Notes: a model not told the origin generated them from the letters alone. A DNA stretch of 59,874 bases from a bacterium (GCA_016930535.1 JAFGGN010000070.1:1-59874), one strand, 5' to 3'; shown: positions 35,151-46,831, counted from the stretch's first letter. A program made the numbers and translations.

Positions 35151-36761
35151 ATGCGGTTTAAATTCAATCTCACCACGAAGCTGATCATCATTCCGGTCAT
35201 CGTTTTGGCTGCACTTGTCATTTTGTATTTCGTGACAAAAAACGCCATTGATACAAACGAGGCGTTGATGAGCAAAATTGTGCAGGGATATGTACCGACC
35301 TGGGAGACAAGCAGGAATCTACTCGAAACACTGGATAAAATTCAGTACAGCCTGCAGAATGCGGTCGGTGCCGAGGACACGGAGGAATTGAATCAGGCGG
35401 ATAAGCACTATCAGGCGTTTCTGGACTTTATCCGCGAGCAAACCGACAATGAAGTGATTGACCAGAAGATCGAGCTCGCTGAGCTTGAAAATATGGTCAA
35501 GGATTATTATACGCTTTCCAGGGACATTTCCCAGCGTCTGATCAAGGGCGATTCCGGTGAACAGATAATCTGGGAACTGGAAAATATGACAAAAAAGTAC
35601 AATGAAATCAAGAGCCGGCTCAATATGAACAATATGCGCGATAAAAAGAACATGAAGGACAATCTGAACAGCGCGTCTGATTTGAACAGGAAAGCCAAGG
35701 GCGGAATCTCGACGCTTGTTCTGGTCGTCATTTTAATCAGTGTGATCGCTTCGTATTTCATTATTGTCAGTGTCACAAAACCGATCAAATCGGCGATTCG
35801 GGTTGTCGGGCGCGTGGCCGAGGGCGATCTGACCGTGGTCGTGGATGAATTCAGTTCGCAGGATGAAGTCGGCGTTTTGATGCAATCGTTTAAAGGCATG
35901 CTCGAAACACTGCGCAACATGACCTCACAGATTAAAGACGCGGCCAACGGATTGGCTACCGCAGCCAGTGAAATATCGGCTTCGGTTACCCAGATTGCCT
36001 CGAGTGCCACCGAAACGGCGACGGCCGCCAATGAAACGAGCACCACGGTCGAGGAGGTCAGGCAGACGGCTCTGGATTCCAACCGAAAAGCGAAACATGT
36101 CTCTGAGAGTGCACAGAAAGCGGTTCAGATTTCTCAAACCGGAGAAAAATCCGTAAACGAAACGATCGAGGGCATGCATCGTATCGAGCAGCAAATGGAA
36201 TCCATAGCACAGAGCATTATGAAATTGAGCGAGCATGGTCAGGCCATCGGCGGCATTATTGCGACGGTCGAAGATGTGGCCGAACAGTCGAACCTGCTCG
36301 CCGTGAATGCATCGATCGAAGCGGCCAAGGCAGGTGAGCAGGGCAAAGGTTTTGCGGTTGTGGCACAGGAAGTCAAAAGTCTTGCGGAACAATCCCGGCA
36401 GGCCACGCTGCGCGTCAGGCAGATTCTGGATGATATTCAGAAATCCACGAGCAGTGCGGTCATGACCACGGAACAGGGTTCCAAGGCAGTCGAAGCCGGC
36501 GCGTTAAAATCCAAGGAAGCCGGAGAATCCATTCAGCGCCTCGCGAACAGTGTCGGTGAGGCGGCTCAGGCTACCACGCAGATTTCCGTGTCGAGCCAGG
36601 AGCAGCTTGTGGGCATGGATCAGGTAGTATCAGCGATGGAAAGTATCAAACAAGCCAGCACGCAAAATGTAACCGCCACCAAGCAGGTGGAATCTGCATC
36701 CAGAGATCTTCACGATCTTGGTCAGCGTCTCAAACAACTGGTTGAACAGTACATCGTATAA
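35151..36761 (+). CDS. Methyl-accepting chemotaxis protein
   Basis: 536 residues: membrane helix 1 (10-29), a periplasmic helical sensor of about 150 residues (possibly a four-helix bundle), membrane helix 2 (about 184-207), HAMP (about 208-260), and a long MCP signalling coiled coil with the conserved hairpin tip [28 protein letters not shown]. No CheR/CheB tethering pentapeptide at the C-terminus. It is the only receptor in the operon. Confidence 0.94.
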   Translation: MRFKFNLTTKLIIIPVIVLAALVILYFVTKNAIDTNEALMSKIVQGYVPTWETSRNLLETLDKIQYSLQNAVGAEDTEELNQADKHYQAFLDFIREQTDNEVIDQKIELAELENMVKDYYTLSRDISQRLIKGDSGEQIIWELENMTKKYNEIKSRLNMNNMRDKKNMKDNLNSASDLNRKAKGGISTLVLVVILISVIASYFIIVSVTKPIKSAIRVVGRVAEGDLTVVVDEFSSQDEVGVLMQSFKGMLETLRNMTSQIKDAANGLATAASEISASVTQIASSATETATAANETSTTVEEVRQTALDSNRKAKHVSESAQKAVQISQTGEKSVNETIEGMHRIEQQMESIAQSIMKLSEHGQAIGGIIATVEDVAEQSNLLAVNASIEAAKAGEQGKGFAVVAQEVKSLAEQSRQATLRVRQILDDIQKSTSSAVMTTEQGSKAVEAGALKSKEAGESIQRLANSVGEAAQATTQISVSSQEQLVGMDQVVSAMESIKQASTQNVTATKQVESASRDLHDLGQRLKQLVEQYIV

Positions 36762-36784
36762 TTTTATATCCACAAGGAGCAGTC

Positions 36785-37207
36785 ATGTCTTTAGATCCGG
36801 AATTTTTTAAAGAATTATTATCCATGTTCAAACTCGAATGCGAAGAGCATATTCAGACCATGCGCGATGGTATTGCGAAACTGGCTCAAATAGAACCTTC
36901 GGACGAACAGGTGGAAATATCTGAAACGGTTCACAGGTCCGCACACAGCCTGAAGGGCGCGGCCAGAACGATCGGTCTTGCCGATGTCGAACCCATTTGC
37001 CAATCGTTGGAAACATGTTTCAGCGTATTGAAACGTCAGAAAATGGTTATGCCGGAGGAGCTGCTGAGTATGCTTCAGCGGGCGGTCGAAGGTCTGAACG
37101 ATTTGCTTGGAACACTGGATGAATCCGGGAAGGTGACCGGCAATAAAACCGAGCTTACAATGCTCATTGATGATATTAACGGCAAAGTGGTCACATTGGC
37201 CAGATGA
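36785..37207 (+). CDS. Stand-alone Hpt phosphotransfer protein
   Basis: 140 residues: an Hpt four-helix domain with phosphorylatable H54 in HSLKGAARTIG. The first 30 residues are clearly related to the start of the adjacent CheA (FFKELLSM-x-K-x-E-x-EEH in both), so it looks like a duplicated CheA P1 domain. It could act as a phosphate shuttle or sink between CheA, the hybrid kinase and the several receivers of the operon. Confidence 0.88.
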   Translation: MSLDPEFFKELLSMFKLECEEHIQTMRDGIAKLAQIEPSDEQVEISETVHRSAHSLKGAARTIGLADVEPICQSLETCFSVLKRQKMVMPEELLSMLQRAVEGLNDLLGTLDESGKVTGNKTELTMLIDDINGKVVTLAR

Positions 37208-37242
37208 GGCATTAATGACAGTTCTGTATTCCAGGAGAATTC

Positions 37243-39639
37243 ATGCTCAGTAAGGAAGAAGAATTTTTTAAAGAACTTCTCTCGATGTACAAAATCGAGG
37301 CCGAGGAACACCTGAAAGCCATTTCTTCGGGATTAATCGATTTGGAAAAGGTGAAAACTCCCGACGAGCGAAAAGGCATTGTCGAAGTCGTTTATCGCGA
37401 AGCCCATAGTCTGAAAGGTGCTTCACGGGCCGTGAATCTGGGAGACGTCGAGACGGTATGCCAATCCATGGAATCTGTTTTCTCAATGATGAAACGCGGA
37501 AATATCGAGCAAACGGCGGATTTGATCGATGTACTTTTAAAGGCTGTCGATATTATCGATCAGCTGATCAATGCGCCCGAAAGCACGGATATATCCGCGA
37601 TCATGTCCAAATTGCATGCAGTGGAGGAAAAGGGCGGATCGGCTGAACCGTCTCCGGAAGCCGCGGCACAGGCTGCGGATGAGCCTGAAATTATAGAACA
37701 GCCTGAGAAGGAACCTCCTGCCAGGAATACAGTCAAACCGGCACCGGAAGAGAAACCCAAATCCGCGAAAGCGTCTCCGCCTCCGAAAGAGCCCGAACCG
37801 CCTCAGGAAACGGAAAATGCTTCCGAGCCCGCTTCGGTCAGTCAGCCCATAGAGGTTCAGAAGACGCTTGTTTCGGATACCATCCGGATCGCGACCGCCA
37901 AATTGGATTCATTGCTGCTGCAGGCGGAAGAGATGCTGGCTGCCAAACTGACCGCGGAACAGCATAACAAGGATTTAAGAGCGCTTTCAACCGAACTGGA
38001 ACAGTGGAAGAAACGCTGGGAATCATACGATTCCGAAATCTCACAGGTCAAATACGGCGCCGATGCGAAAAAGGAACAATCGCGAAACAACGGCGGCGTG
38101 TTGGTGGATTTTCTGCTTTGGAACCAGGAGCAATTGAAATCACTGGATTCCCGCGTCAATGATCTCACGCGCATATCGGACAACAACGCGAGACTGCTCG
38201 GCGGTATGGTGAACAATCTGCTTGAGGATATGAAGAAGGTGCTCATGCTGCCGTTCTCCACGCTGCTCAAGATTTTACCCAAGGTTGTCAGGGATCTTTC
38301 TCGTGACCAGGGGAAAGATGTCGAACTGATTGTACGTGGAAGCACGATCGAGATCGATCGCCGGATACTTGAGGAACTCAAGGATCCATTTATTCACCTG
38401 CTTCGCAACTGCGTGGACCATGGATTGGAAAAACCCGGGGAAAGAAATAAAAACGGGAAACCGGCGACCGGCACCATTTCGATATCCATCTCTCAGCAAA
38501 GCGGCAACAAAGTCGAAATACTGATCAATGACGACGGAAGAGGTATTGATCCGGAAAAAGTGCGCAAGGTTGCCATAAAGAAAGGATTGCTTTCAGAGGC
38601 CGATGCGGCTGCAATGAGCGATGAAGACAGCCGCATGCTGATCTTTCAGTCGGATGTCTCGACGAGCCCCATTATCACGGATATTTCGGGACGCGGTCTG
38701 GGTATGTCCATTGTCCGGGAGAAAGTGATTAAACTGGGCGGTACACTCACTCTCGAGAGTGAAGTCGGCCTGGGTACGACGTTTAAAATCCTGCTTCCGG
38801 TTACACTGGCCACTTTTCGCGGGATCATGATCGAAGTATATGGACAGGTGTTTGTCATACCGACCGTGAACGTGGAACGTGTGCTCCGGATTGCCGTGGA
38901 TGAAATAAAGACCGTCGAGAACAGGGAAACAGTCACCATAGACGGCAAACCACTCGCATTGGCCCATCTGGGTGATGTGTTGAATGTACCCAAGAAAAAT
39001 CAGACACTTCAACAAGTTGAATTTCATCAAGGCATGCTGCTCAATTCGGGGGACAAACAGGTCATATTCATTATCGACCGGATTATCAGTGAGCAGGAAG
39101 TCCTTGTCAAGAGTTTGGGAAAGCAACTTTCCCGTGTTCGCAATATAGCGGGGGCGACCATTCTGGGAACGGGTAAAGTAGTCACAATTCTGAATGTAGC
39201 GGATCTGATTCAGTCTGCCGCCAGGCTGAACCTTGCCCCGACGCGTGTATCAAAAACGGAGGAAGCAAAATTGGAAAAGAAATCCATCCTGGTTGCTGAA
39301 GATTCTATCACATCGCGAACGTTGCTTAAAAATATTCTGGAATCTGCAGGCTACCGCGTCAAAACAACCGTCGATGGCGTGGATGCCCTGACTGCAGCCC
39401 GAGCGGAAGAATTTGATCTGGTCGTATCGGATATCGAGATGCCGCGTATGAATGGTTTTGATCTCGTTGCAAGTATCCGGGCAGATAACCGGACAGCCGA
39501 TTTGCCGGTGATTCTTGTAACCGCTCTGGAATCAAGGGAAGACCGGGAAAGAGGAATCGATGTGGGCGCGAATGCCTATATCGTCAAGCGAAGTTTTGAT
39601 CAGAGTAATTTACTGGATGTAATTCGAAAACTCATATAA
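37243..39639 (+). CDS. cheA: CheA histidine kinase with C-terminal receiver domain
   Basis: 798 residues: P1/Hpt with H55 (HSLKGASRAVNL), a Pro/Glu-rich linker (about 130-205), a dimerisation-type helical region, the HATPase domain (LLRNCVDHGLEKPGE N box; DDGRGID; GRGLGMSIV), a CheW-like P5 domain (about 520-660) and a receiver (678-798) with D730 in SDIEMPRM. No clear CheY-binding P2 is seen. This CheA-REC layout is that of FrzE and related T4P-linked kinases rather than of flagellar CheA. The receiver has VKRS in place of the usual KP after its lysine, as often in this subfamily. Confidence 0.94.
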   Translation: MLSKEEEFFKELLSMYKIEAEEHLKAISSGLIDLEKVKTPDERKGIVEVVYREAHSLKGASRAVNLGDVETVCQSMESVFSMMKRGNIEQTADLIDVLLKAVDIIDQLINAPESTDISAIMSKLHAVEEKGGSAEPSPEAAAQAADEPEIIEQPEKEPPARNTVKPAPEEKPKSAKASPPPKEPEPPQETENASEPASVSQPIEVQKTLVSDTIRIATAKLDSLLLQAEEMLAAKLTAEQHNKDLRALSTELEQWKKRWESYDSEISQVKYGADAKKEQSRNNGGVLVDFLLWNQEQLKSLDSRVNDLTRISDNNARLLGGMVNNLLEDMKKVLMLPFSTLLKILPKVVRDLSRDQGKDVELIVRGSTIEIDRRILEELKDPFIHLLRNCVDHGLEKPGERNKNGKPATGTISISISQQSGNKVEILINDDGRGIDPEKVRKVAIKKGLLSEADAAAMSDEDSRMLIFQSDVSTSPIITDISGRGLGMSIVREKVIKLGGTLTLESEVGLGTTFKILLPVTLATFRGIMIEVYGQVFVIPTVNVERVLRIAVDEIKTVENRETVTIDGKPLALAHLGDVLNVPKKNQTLQQVEFHQGMLLNSGDKQVIFIIDRIISEQEVLVKSLGKQLSRVRNIAGATILGTGKVVTILNVADLIQSAARLNLAPTRVSKTEEAKLEKKSILVAEDSITSRTLLKNILESAGYRVKTTVDGVDALTAARAEEFDLVVSDIEMPRMNGFDLVASIRADNRTADLPVILVTALESREDRERGIDVGANAYIVKRSFDQSNLLDVIRKLI

Positions 39640-39657
39640 CCGGGCGGAGTACGATCA

Positions 39658-40719
39658 ATGATAAAAGTACTGATTACAGAAGATTCACCCGTGGTTCGCG
39701 GCTATTTGCAATATGTATTGAATTCTGATCCTGATATTGAAGTGATAGGTATAGCTGAGAATGGTGAGGAAGCCGTGAGAATGGTCGAGCTGAACAAACC
39801 GGATGTGGTGACCATGGATATTCACATGCCGAAGATGGATGGGTTTGAGGCGACCAGGCAGATCATGGAAACCAACCCGGTGCCCATAGTCATCTGCAGT
39901 GCCAGCTGGAATCCGGAGGAAGTGGATAAAACGTTCCGGACCATGGAAGCCGGCGCAGTCGCCGCACTGGAAAAACCGAGGGGCATGGGACATCCTGATT
40001 CAGAAGCCTCTGTCAGGGAGTTACTGCAGACGATCAAACTGATGGCAGGTGTCAAGGTGGTGCGGCGATGGTCGAAAAGCAGAACCAAAAAACCTGCGGC
40101 CGCACCGGTCAAGGTTGCAGAAGAGGTTCCGAAGGACCTGGAATACAAACTGGTCGTGATGGGATCATCGACAGGCGGTCCGATGGTGCTCCAGAATATT
40201 CTGGCCGGCCTGCCAAACGATTTCCCGCTGCCGATCATGATCGTACAGCATATTGCCCCGGGATTTTTAAACGGTCTTGGTGAGTGGCTGAGCCGTACGA
40301 CCAACCTGCAGGTTCATATTGCACAGAAAGACGAACTGGTGGAGCCCAGCAAAGTGTACCTGGCTCCGGATGGATTCCAGATGGGAATCAGCGCTTCCGG
40401 ACGCGTACAGCTGACGGAAGGGCGGGGTGAATATACGCTGTGTCCGGCCGTTTCCCATTTATTTCAGTCTGCATTGAAGACCTATGGAAAGCAGGTGATT
40501 GGTGTCCTGCTTACCGGTATGGGCCGTGACGGCGCCGATGAACTCAAGGCACTTCGGGACCGCGGTGCAATCACCATCGCCCAGGATAAGGAAAGTTCGG
40601 TAGTGCATGGCATGCCCGGCGAGGCCATCAAATTGGGCGGTGCCACGTATGTGCTTGGTTGCTCGCAGGTGCCTAAAAAACTGACAGAGCTGGTCGCCCA
40701 GTCCGGTAAGCATGATTGA
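39658..40719 (+). CDS. cheB: CheB methylesterase/deamidase
   Basis: 353 residues: an N-terminal receiver with D54 (TMDIHMPKMDG), a linker (about 125-160), and a C-terminal methylesterase with the catalytic triad Ser171 (GSSTGGP), His198 (QHIAPGF) and Asp291 (GMGRDGADE). It removes methyl groups from the MCP after phosphorylation by CheA, giving adaptation. Confidence 0.95.
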   Translation: MIKVLITEDSPVVRGYLQYVLNSDPDIEVIGIAENGEEAVRMVELNKPDVVTMDIHMPKMDGFEATRQIMETNPVPIVICSASWNPEEVDKTFRTMEAGAVAALEKPRGMGHPDSEASVRELLQTIKLMAGVKVVRRWSKSRTKKPAAAPVKVAEEVPKDLEYKLVVMGSSTGGPMVLQNILAGLPNDFPLPIMIVQHIAPGFLNGLGEWLSRTTNLQVHIAQKDELVEPSKVYLAPDGFQMGISASGRVQLTEGRGEYTLCPAVSHLFQSALKTYGKQVIGVLLTGMGRDGADELKALRDRGAITIAQDKESSVVHGMPGEAIKLGGATYVLGCSQVPKKLTELVAQSGKHD

Positions 40720-40751
40720 CTCCTGAGAAAAAACGGATGAAACACTCATAC

Positions 40752-40767
40752 GCCGGATTCGTCCGGA
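40752..40767 (+). other. Small UUCG-loop hairpin in the cheB to hybrid-kinase spacer
   Basis: CCGGA-TTCG-TCCGG (40753-40766): a 5-bp stem with the extra-stable UUCG tetraloop, without a T run. It may tune expression between cheB and the large kinase gene. Confidence 0.4.
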
Positions 40768-40801
40768 CGACAATAAAATTTTGATTATAAAAAGGAAGTA
40801 T

Positions 40802-43800
40802 ATGGTGGTAAAGCAGCAGAGACCGAAAAATATTGGCGTGGAAATTCTTGTCGTTGAAGACAGCGCGACGCAGGCATTGCATCTCAAACATATACTCATG
40901 CAGCATGATTATGCGGTCACGGTGGCCAAAGATGGTAAAGATGCGCTCGAATACATGAAAACACACAAACCGACCATCGTGATCAGCGATATTCTGATGC
41001 CGGAGATAGACGGATATGAATTGTGCCGCCAGATCAGGGCTGACACAAACCTGAAATATGTGCCTGTTATCTTGCTTACACAGCTCGTGGATCCCCGCGA
41101 CGTGATCAGGGGACTATTGAGCGGCGCCGATAACTTCGTAACCAAACCGTACAGCGAACAGTTTTTAATTTCCCGGATACAGTACATTCTCGCAAACCAG
41201 GAACTGCGCAGGAATGCCATAACAGAAATGGGCATTGAAATATTCTTTGCCGGACAGAAGCATTTTATTACTTCGGACCGGATGCAGATTCTGGATTTGC
41301 TGTTTTCGACGTTCGAGAATGCTGTTCAGCGCAATCAGGAACTCGAACAGGCCAACAAGGAACTTCGCAAGGCGCTGGAGACGATTGAAACCATCAATGA
41401 AGTCTCTGAAAAACTGAACCGGTCATTGAATCCGGAGGAAGTGGCCGAAGCGGTGGCTATCGGTGTCAAGCGGCTGATCGATTATGGGGAATGCCGCATT
41501 TATCGTGTCGACGATGACGGCCAATTCCTGATTCCCCTGTATTACGGCAAGGATAAAGTCGATCCGACGGACAGTGAAGTCATTGAGGATTTGAAGCTCG
41601 TGGTGGGGGAGGGCATCATCGGTCTGGCGTTTGCCAAAGGCAAGGCCGAGATGGTCAGTGATGTGTCCAAACATCCCAAGTCCCATTTCACCTCGGGAAA
41701 ACAGCCGCCCAAGGAATCGATGCTTGCGGTTCCCATGCAATACGAGGATCAGACCCTGGGTGTCATCGCGCTTTTGAAATCCGGGCTGCATCAGTTTACA
41801 GATGCGCATCTGCGTATTCTGTCCATTCTTGCCGGGCAGATCGGTGTGGCCATTGAAAACGCCAGGCTCATGCAGCAGGAGCGCCGCAGAACCCGTCAGC
41901 TTTCCCTGATCAACGATGTGTCCAAGAAAGCGGCATCCACGCTGGAAATCGACGAGCTGTGCCGGCTGGTTGTCGATGCCCTGCATTCAGAATATGAGCA
42001 TGCGCAGGTCATGTTGCTGCTGCTCGATCAGGAAAAACAGGAGCTCTATCTGCAGACTCAGAAGGGCCCGTTTACGAACAAAATATCCAAGAAACTCCGG
42101 CATTCGCTTGAGACGGGGATAGAGGGACTGGCCGTTTCGCAGGATGAAATCGTGGTCGCGCGCAATATTAAAAATGACAAAGACCTCAAATCCATGATCC
42201 CCGAATCCGAATCCGAACTGGCCGTGCCGATTAAAAAAGGTGACAACCTGATCGGAATCCTGCATCTCATCAGTCCGAAATTGTACGATTTCGATGAAAA
42301 AGACATCGCCATGATCAAGACCATGACCGATCAGATCGCCATGGCCATCGAAAATGCCCGTCTGTATGAAAGTGAAAAGAAAAATACGGAAATGGCCCAG
42401 GCTGCAAGCAGGGCAAAGAGCGAGTTCCTGGCCAATATGAGTCATGAAATCCGCACGCCCATGAACAGTATTATCGGGTTTTCGGACCTCCTGCTGCAGG
42501 AAAATCTGCCGGAGGATCTGGCTGATTTTGTACGTACCATCAAGATAAACGGTGAAGAGCTGCTGCACATCATCAATCAGATCCTCGATCTGGCCAAGGT
42601 CGAAACCGGCCGGATGGATGTGGATATCGTGGACTTTGAACTGCATGAACTTGTCGATAATGTGTCGCAGCTTATCCGGCCCCGTGTGCTCGACAAGGGC
42701 CTGGCATTCAACTGTACCACCAATCCCAAGCATTTACCGCCCATAGAAAGCGACCGGCTTAAAATACGCCAGATTCTTGTGAACCTGCTCGGAAATGCCG
42801 TCAAGTTTACCGAAGAGGGCAGTGTTCAGATGGAAGTATCCGTGGCGCAGAAAAAAGGCAAGATGGGCGAATTGACTGCACATATCATCGATACGGGTGT
42901 GGGTATTCCCAAAGATAAACATGCCGCCATTTTCGAATCATTTACCCAGGCGGATGCCTCGATTACGCGCCGGTTCGGCGGAACGGGACTGGGCCTGACC
43001 CTGTGCAAGCAGATGGTCGAACTGATGGGCGGCCATATCTGGTTCGAATCCGAAGAAGGGAAGGGCAGTACATTTTCATTCACGCTGCCTGTAAAAATCA
43101 TACAGACCGAAGCGGAACTGGAAGCATCATCCGGCAGGAAACGGCAAGATGTCCATGGGATTCCTGAGGAGCATGAAATTCCTGCAAGCATGTCCGAGGC
43201 AGATATACTCAGTCATGTAAAGGATAAAATCGGCATGCCGACTGACGGAACACAGCCCAAGGTGCTGATCATCGAGGACAATGCCAGCACCACGGCCCTG
43301 CTCCGCCGGTATCTTGAGCGGGATGGGTATAAGGTTGAATCCGCCAATACCGGAGAAGACGGACTTCTGAAGGCAAAATTCTATCGTCCGAGTGCAATCA
43401 TACTTGAAATCCTGCTGCCCGGGAAGATGGACGGCTGGGAGGTGTTGCGGAACCTGAAGTCCGGAAACCTGACCAAAAATATTCCGGTGATTGTCTGTTC
43501 CGTTCTGTCCAATCAGAAGAAGGCTTTCAGTCTGGGCGCGGTGGAATATGTCGAAAAGCCGGCCAAAGAGAAGGCCATCCTGGAAACCCTGCACCGGTTT
43601 ATCGGAATGCCCGAAACCAAGGACAAGGAAGTTCTGGTGGTCGACGATGACCGGACGGTTCTGGTTCTGTTCGAACGTATGCTGGCACGTGAGGGGATTC
43701 AGGTCAAAACGTTTGACAACGGCCGTCCCGCTATCGATTATATCGAGCGCAGTGATAATATCGCCCTGGTGATCCTGGACCTCCTGATGCCCGGTGTGGA

Positions 43801-44719
43801 TGGATTTGACGTGCTGGCCAAACTGAAGAAGTCCAAAAAGACACAGAATATTCCAGTGGTCATCTATACGGGGAAGAAACTGACGGCCAAGGACAGGTCC
43901 AGACTGAGTCATCATTATGAGCTGCTTCTTCAGAAAACCGAGGAAACACCCGATACGCTGCTCAATCAGCTGAAGGACCTTGTGGATCAGAAAATCATGA
44001 TCGAGCGCAGCGAAACGGTTCAGGATACCAAGGCCACGGGCCGCATTCTTCTGGCCGAAGACGATCCGTCCGGTCAGAAACTGATGCGGCATATTTTAAA
44101 CCGTCTTGGATACAACGCGGATCTGGCCAAAACAGGACAGGAGGTTATGGACTGGCTCGGCAAGAAAACGTATGATATCATTTTGATGGATATGGAAATG
44201 CCCGTTATGGACGGTTTTACGGCAACCCGGAAAATAAGGGAACAGGAAAAATACAGGGATCTGGTGATTATCGCGTTGACCGCCCATGCCATGAAGGAGC
44301 ACCGCACAAAAACGCTTGAAGCCGGATGTACGGATTATCTTTCAAAACCGGTCAATCGTGAGGCCCTGGATGCCATGCTGCAGAAGTATCTCGCAGTTCA
44401 GGAGCAGCCCCGGAAATCCGATAAAGATAAAGCCGCGGCCGAAGAGGATGAAATCATGGCGGAGCTGACCCAGTTTTTCATCGAGGATCTGGGCGTACGC
44501 ATGAAAAAGTTTCTTACGGATGTCGAGGATCAGGTTCAGGATGAGGTGGTGCGCTTTGGACATTCGCTGAAGGGAACCGGCGGTTCGTACGGATTCCCGG
44601 AGTTTTCAAAGATCGGAGCAGCCATCGAAGATGCCGGTAAAGCCGGTGAATGGGAAACCATAGCGACATTGAAGGATGAGCTGGTCAAAGCTTATGGCGA
44701 TCTGAACGGAGGAAAATGA
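40802..44719 (+). CDS. Multi-domain hybrid histidine kinase (REC-GAF-GAF-HisKA-HATPase-REC-REC-REC-Hpt)
   Basis: 1305 residues from ATG 40802 (AAGGAAG upstream). Domains: receiver 1 (12-130, D63), a coiled coil (170-200), GAF 1 (about 205-355), GAF 2 (about 375-520), HisKA (535-605, H548 in SHEIRTPM), HATPase (650-765), receiver 2 (819-935) in which the phosphoacceptor Asp is Glu (E869), receiver 3 (943-1062, D993), receiver 4 (1081-1197, D1130) and Hpt (about 1215-1300, H1254 in HSLKGTGG). No membrane segment, so it senses a cytoplasmic signal or a partner. Its many phospho-sites imply a phosphorelay joined to the CheA pathway. The stop overlaps the next gene by 4 bases. Confidence 0.93.
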   Translation: MVVKQQRPKNIGVEILVVEDSATQALHLKHILMQHDYAVTVAKDGKDALEYMKTHKPTIVISDILMPEIDGYELCRQIRADTNLKYVPVILLTQLVDPRDVIRGLLSGADNFVTKPYSEQFLISRIQYILANQELRRNAITEMGIEIFFAGQKHFITSDRMQILDLLFSTFENAVQRNQELEQANKELRKALETIETINEVSEKLNRSLNPEEVAEAVAIGVKRLIDYGECRIYRVDDDGQFLIPLYYGKDKVDPTDSEVIEDLKLVVGEGIIGLAFAKGKAEMVSDVSKHPKSHFTSGKQPPKESMLAVPMQYEDQTLGVIALLKSGLHQFTDAHLRILSILAGQIGVAIENARLMQQERRRTRQLSLINDVSKKAASTLEIDELCRLVVDALHSEYEHAQVMLLLLDQEKQELYLQTQKGPFTNKISKKLRHSLETGIEGLAVSQDEIVVARNIKNDKDLKSMIPESESELAVPIKKGDNLIGILHLISPKLYDFDEKDIAMIKTMTDQIAMAIENARLYESEKKNTEMAQAASRAKSEFLANMSHEIRTPMNSIIGFSDLLLQENLPEDLADFVRTIKINGEELLHIINQILDLAKVETGRMDVDIVDFELHELVDNVSQLIRPRVLDKGLAFNCTTNPKHLPPIESDRLKIRQILVNLLGNAVKFTEEGSVQMEVSVAQKKGKMGELTAHIIDTGVGIPKDKHAAIFESFTQADASITRRFGGTGLGLTLCKQMVELMGGHIWFESEEGKGSTFSFTLPVKIIQTEAELEASSGRKRQDVHGIPEEHEIPASMSEADILSHVKDKIGMPTDGTQPKVLIIEDNASTTALLRRYLERDGYKVESANTGEDGLLKAKFYRPSAIILEILLPGKMDGWEVLRNLKSGNLTKNIPVIVCSVLSNQKKAFSLGAVEYVEKPAKEKAILETLHRFIGMPETKDKEVLVVDDDRTVLVLFERMLAREGIQVKTFDNGRPAIDYIERSDNIALVILDLLMPGVDGFDVLAKLKKSKKTQNIPVVIYTGKKLTAKDRSRLSHHYELLLQKTEETPDTLLNQLKDLVDQKIMIERSETVQDTKATGRILLAEDDPSGQKLMRHILNRLGYNADLAKTGQEVMDWLGKKTYDIILMDMEMPVMDGFTATRKIREQEKYRDLVIIALTAHAMKEHRTKTLEAGCTDYLSKPVNREALDAMLQKYLAVQEQPRKSDKDKAAAEEDEIMAELTQFFIEDLGVRMKKFLTDVEDQVQDEVVRFGHSLKGTGGSYGFPEFSKIGAAIEDAGKAGEWETIATLKDELVKAYGDLNGGK

Positions 44720-45753
44720 AACCCGAAGATATGACCATTCTGACGGTGGATGACACACCGGCCAATATACGTCTCTTAACGCATCATCTTGAGAAACAGG
44801 GATACAGGGTGCTGACCGCGGAGGATGGCTTTGAAGGATTCAAGGCTGCGATTCAGTATAAACCGGATCTTATTCTGCTCGATATCATGATGCCCGGTAC
44901 GGACGGCTATGAGGTTTGTGAACTGCTGAAGGCCGAAGAACAAACCCGGGACATTCCTGTGATGTTTCTGACCGCCAAAACAGATGTGGAAGACAAGGTC
45001 AAGGGATTTGAACTAGGTGCCGTGGACTATATTACCAAACCCTTCAATCTTGTGGAAATTTCCACACGTGTCCAGAATCAGCTCGAAATGCGGCATTTCC
45101 AGCGTCAGAACCTGCGGTTGAAAAGTATGTTTTATCATCTGCATCCGATGCTGCCGTTGAGAAACGCAGGCCAGCTTCTCATCGAAAGCGCGAAAGAGGG
45201 ATACAAGGACGGCCTTGATGAAGTGATGGAAGGCTGGCTGTCCATGTCCGGCTCCTTTTCATCTGAAACGAAGCCGCTGAATATCCGTGCCTGGGTCGAT
45301 GATGTGGTTGAGATTATGCAGGACGGCGTCAGCGGCCTTATCGGTTTTAACGTGGATATTGCACAATCGCCTGAAACGATCGGGGTTATCCCCGGATTGA
45401 TGCATCTGGCTTTACTGAACGTGTTCATGAACTGTTACGAGGCCATGAACAGTAAAGGATTCGTCCGGATTACCAGGGAGACCTGCGCATTGCCGGAACA
45501 CCTGAGAGATCGGATCGAGGCCGAAATTTCGGATAATTATCATAAAATCGATATCATGGACAACGGCATTCCCGATGGCCGGGCCACTTTCAATCCGCAG
45601 GATCCGTTCGAAATCAAGGAACCGGATTTCAGGGAATTCACGCTGAGACTGGCTGCCGTTCAGCAAATCCTCCATGCGCATGGCGGTGCGGTCGAGACCA
45701 TCGCTGCCGATAAAAAGGAGTTTCATACCTGCCTGTATCTGCCTGCGGAATGA
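44716..45753 (+). CDS. Response regulator with degenerate GHKL-ATPase-like output
   Basis: 345 residues: a receiver (6-125, D56 in LLDIMMPG, K in ITKPF), a helical linker, and a C-terminal domain (about 200-343) with an N-box-like stretch ([17 protein letters not shown]), an IMDNGIPD segment in place of the DxGxG box, and a final strand as in histidine-kinase ATPase domains. There is no HisKA histidine. It may bind ATP or act as a competitor for dimerisation or phosphotransfer. It is translationally coupled to the hybrid kinase. Confidence 0.8.
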   Translation: MKPEDMTILTVDDTPANIRLLTHHLEKQGYRVLTAEDGFEGFKAAIQYKPDLILLDIMMPGTDGYEVCELLKAEEQTRDIPVMFLTAKTDVEDKVKGFELGAVDYITKPFNLVEISTRVQNQLEMRHFQRQNLRLKSMFYHLHPMLPLRNAGQLLIESAKEGYKDGLDEVMEGWLSMSGSFSSETKPLNIRAWVDDVVEIMQDGVSGLIGFNVDIAQSPETIGVIPGLMHLALLNVFMNCYEAMNSKGFVRITRETCALPEHLRDRIEAEISDNYHKIDIMDNGIPDGRATFNPQDPFEIKEPDFREFTLRLAAVQQILHAHGGAVETIAADKKEFHTCLYLPAE

Positions 45754-45937
45754 CCGGCAGACTGCGGGTAAAATCAGTATCGCCCTCATATATTCTGCAG
45801 CAGAATTCTGTTGGGTTGCATCTGAACAGCGAGCGCATTCCCTGCTGCTTGCGGCGGGGAACTTCAATCTTGTTGTGCCACAGCAATTAATTTCTTAAAT
45901 TGACATTCCGGCTTCATAAATAAGCGCCTGAAAGGAT

Positions 45938-46831
45938 ATGGCATTGATTCCACAGCTTGTACGACGGCAGGATGAATTGGATTCGCTGACGTCGGTTCTA
46001 AAGGAATTTTATCTCGCGCGCCCTGATAATTACGGACTGATGGACAGACCGGAGACGGATTACGGGAAGTATGCGGAAGTGATCCGGCGCTATACGCCCG
46101 AAAACGGAAAGGTCCTTGATCTCGGATGCGGCACTTACCGTTCTCCGAGTGTCATTCATGCGCTGGGCTTTCAGACCACAGGATGCGATTTATTCAGTCC
46201 CGACAAACTCAGGGAATACCGGAATGCGGTTTCCGGTTCGGATATCCGGCTGATTTCCTACGATGGCCGTTCCCTTCCCTTCGAGGATAGTTCGTTCGAT
46301 ACCGCCGCTTCTCTGTGCATGTTCGAACATTTGTCCGATGCGGACCGGATTTTAACCGAGATGCTGCGCATTCTGAAACCGGGGGGAAGGCTGATTATCA
46401 TGGCTCCCAACATGTCCGGTCCTCATCGGGGCGTTCTCGGCCTGATCCGTCTTGCCGGCGGAGCATCCCGGTTCTGGCAGTTCAGAAATCCATGGCAATG
46501 TCTTGTGTTTATCCTGCGGGCTCTCGGATGGACAATCACAGGTTTTTTTCGAAAACCAGGCACATTTTATTATATGGTTCCGCTCATGGAGAACGGACGA
46601 TTCGTCTTCGAGCAACCGGATGATGATGCCATTCAGATGAACTGTCCGGTTCTTTTCCGGAACTGGTTCCGCGCAGCGGGATGCGGTGTTCTGGAGTTCA
46701 ATTCCAGATGTGGTGATTCGCACTGTGCCCGGCTGTTCAACCGTTGTCTGCCCTGGTTTGCCACTTTTGTGCAAATCGTGGCTGAAAAAAAACAGACGTT
46801 CGGGATATGCCCGGATCCGGAGCCTGAATGA
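45938..46831 (+). CDS. SAM-dependent methyltransferase (class I)
   Basis: 297 residues. Motif I VLDLGCGTYRSPS (about residues 64-76), acidic post-I GCDLF, a Methyltransf_11-like pattern LPFEDSSFDTAASLCMFEHL, and LRILKPGGRLIIMAP. The remaining C-terminal part is rich in aromatics. The substrate is unknown; lipid, glycan or small-molecule methylation is possible. It is coupled (ATGA overlap) to a nucleotide hydrolase-like gene. Start ATG 45938 has GAAAGGAT upstream. Confidence 0.85.
   Translation: MALIPQLVRRQDELDSLTSVLKEFYLARPDNYGLMDRPETDYGKYAEVIRRYTPENGKVLDLGCGTYRSPSVIHALGFQTTGCDLFSPDKLREYRNAVSGSDIRLISYDGRSLPFEDSSFDTAASLCMFEHLSDADRILTEMLRILKPGGRLIIMAPNMSGPHRGVLGLIRLAGGASRFWQFRNPWQCLVFILRALGWTITGFFRKPGTFYYMVPLMENGRFVFEQPDDDAIQMNCPVLFRNWFRAAGCGVLEFNSRCGDSHCARLFNRCLPWFATFVQIVAEKKQTFGICPDPEPE

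Noticed and set aside
45754..45937. Separate promoter/terminator or small gene between the chemosensory operon and the methyltransferase
   Set aside because: TTGACA occurs at about 45900, but no -10 box at proper spacing follows. The TGGCAC on the minus strand lacks a TTGC at the right distance. The short open frames have no protein-like features.
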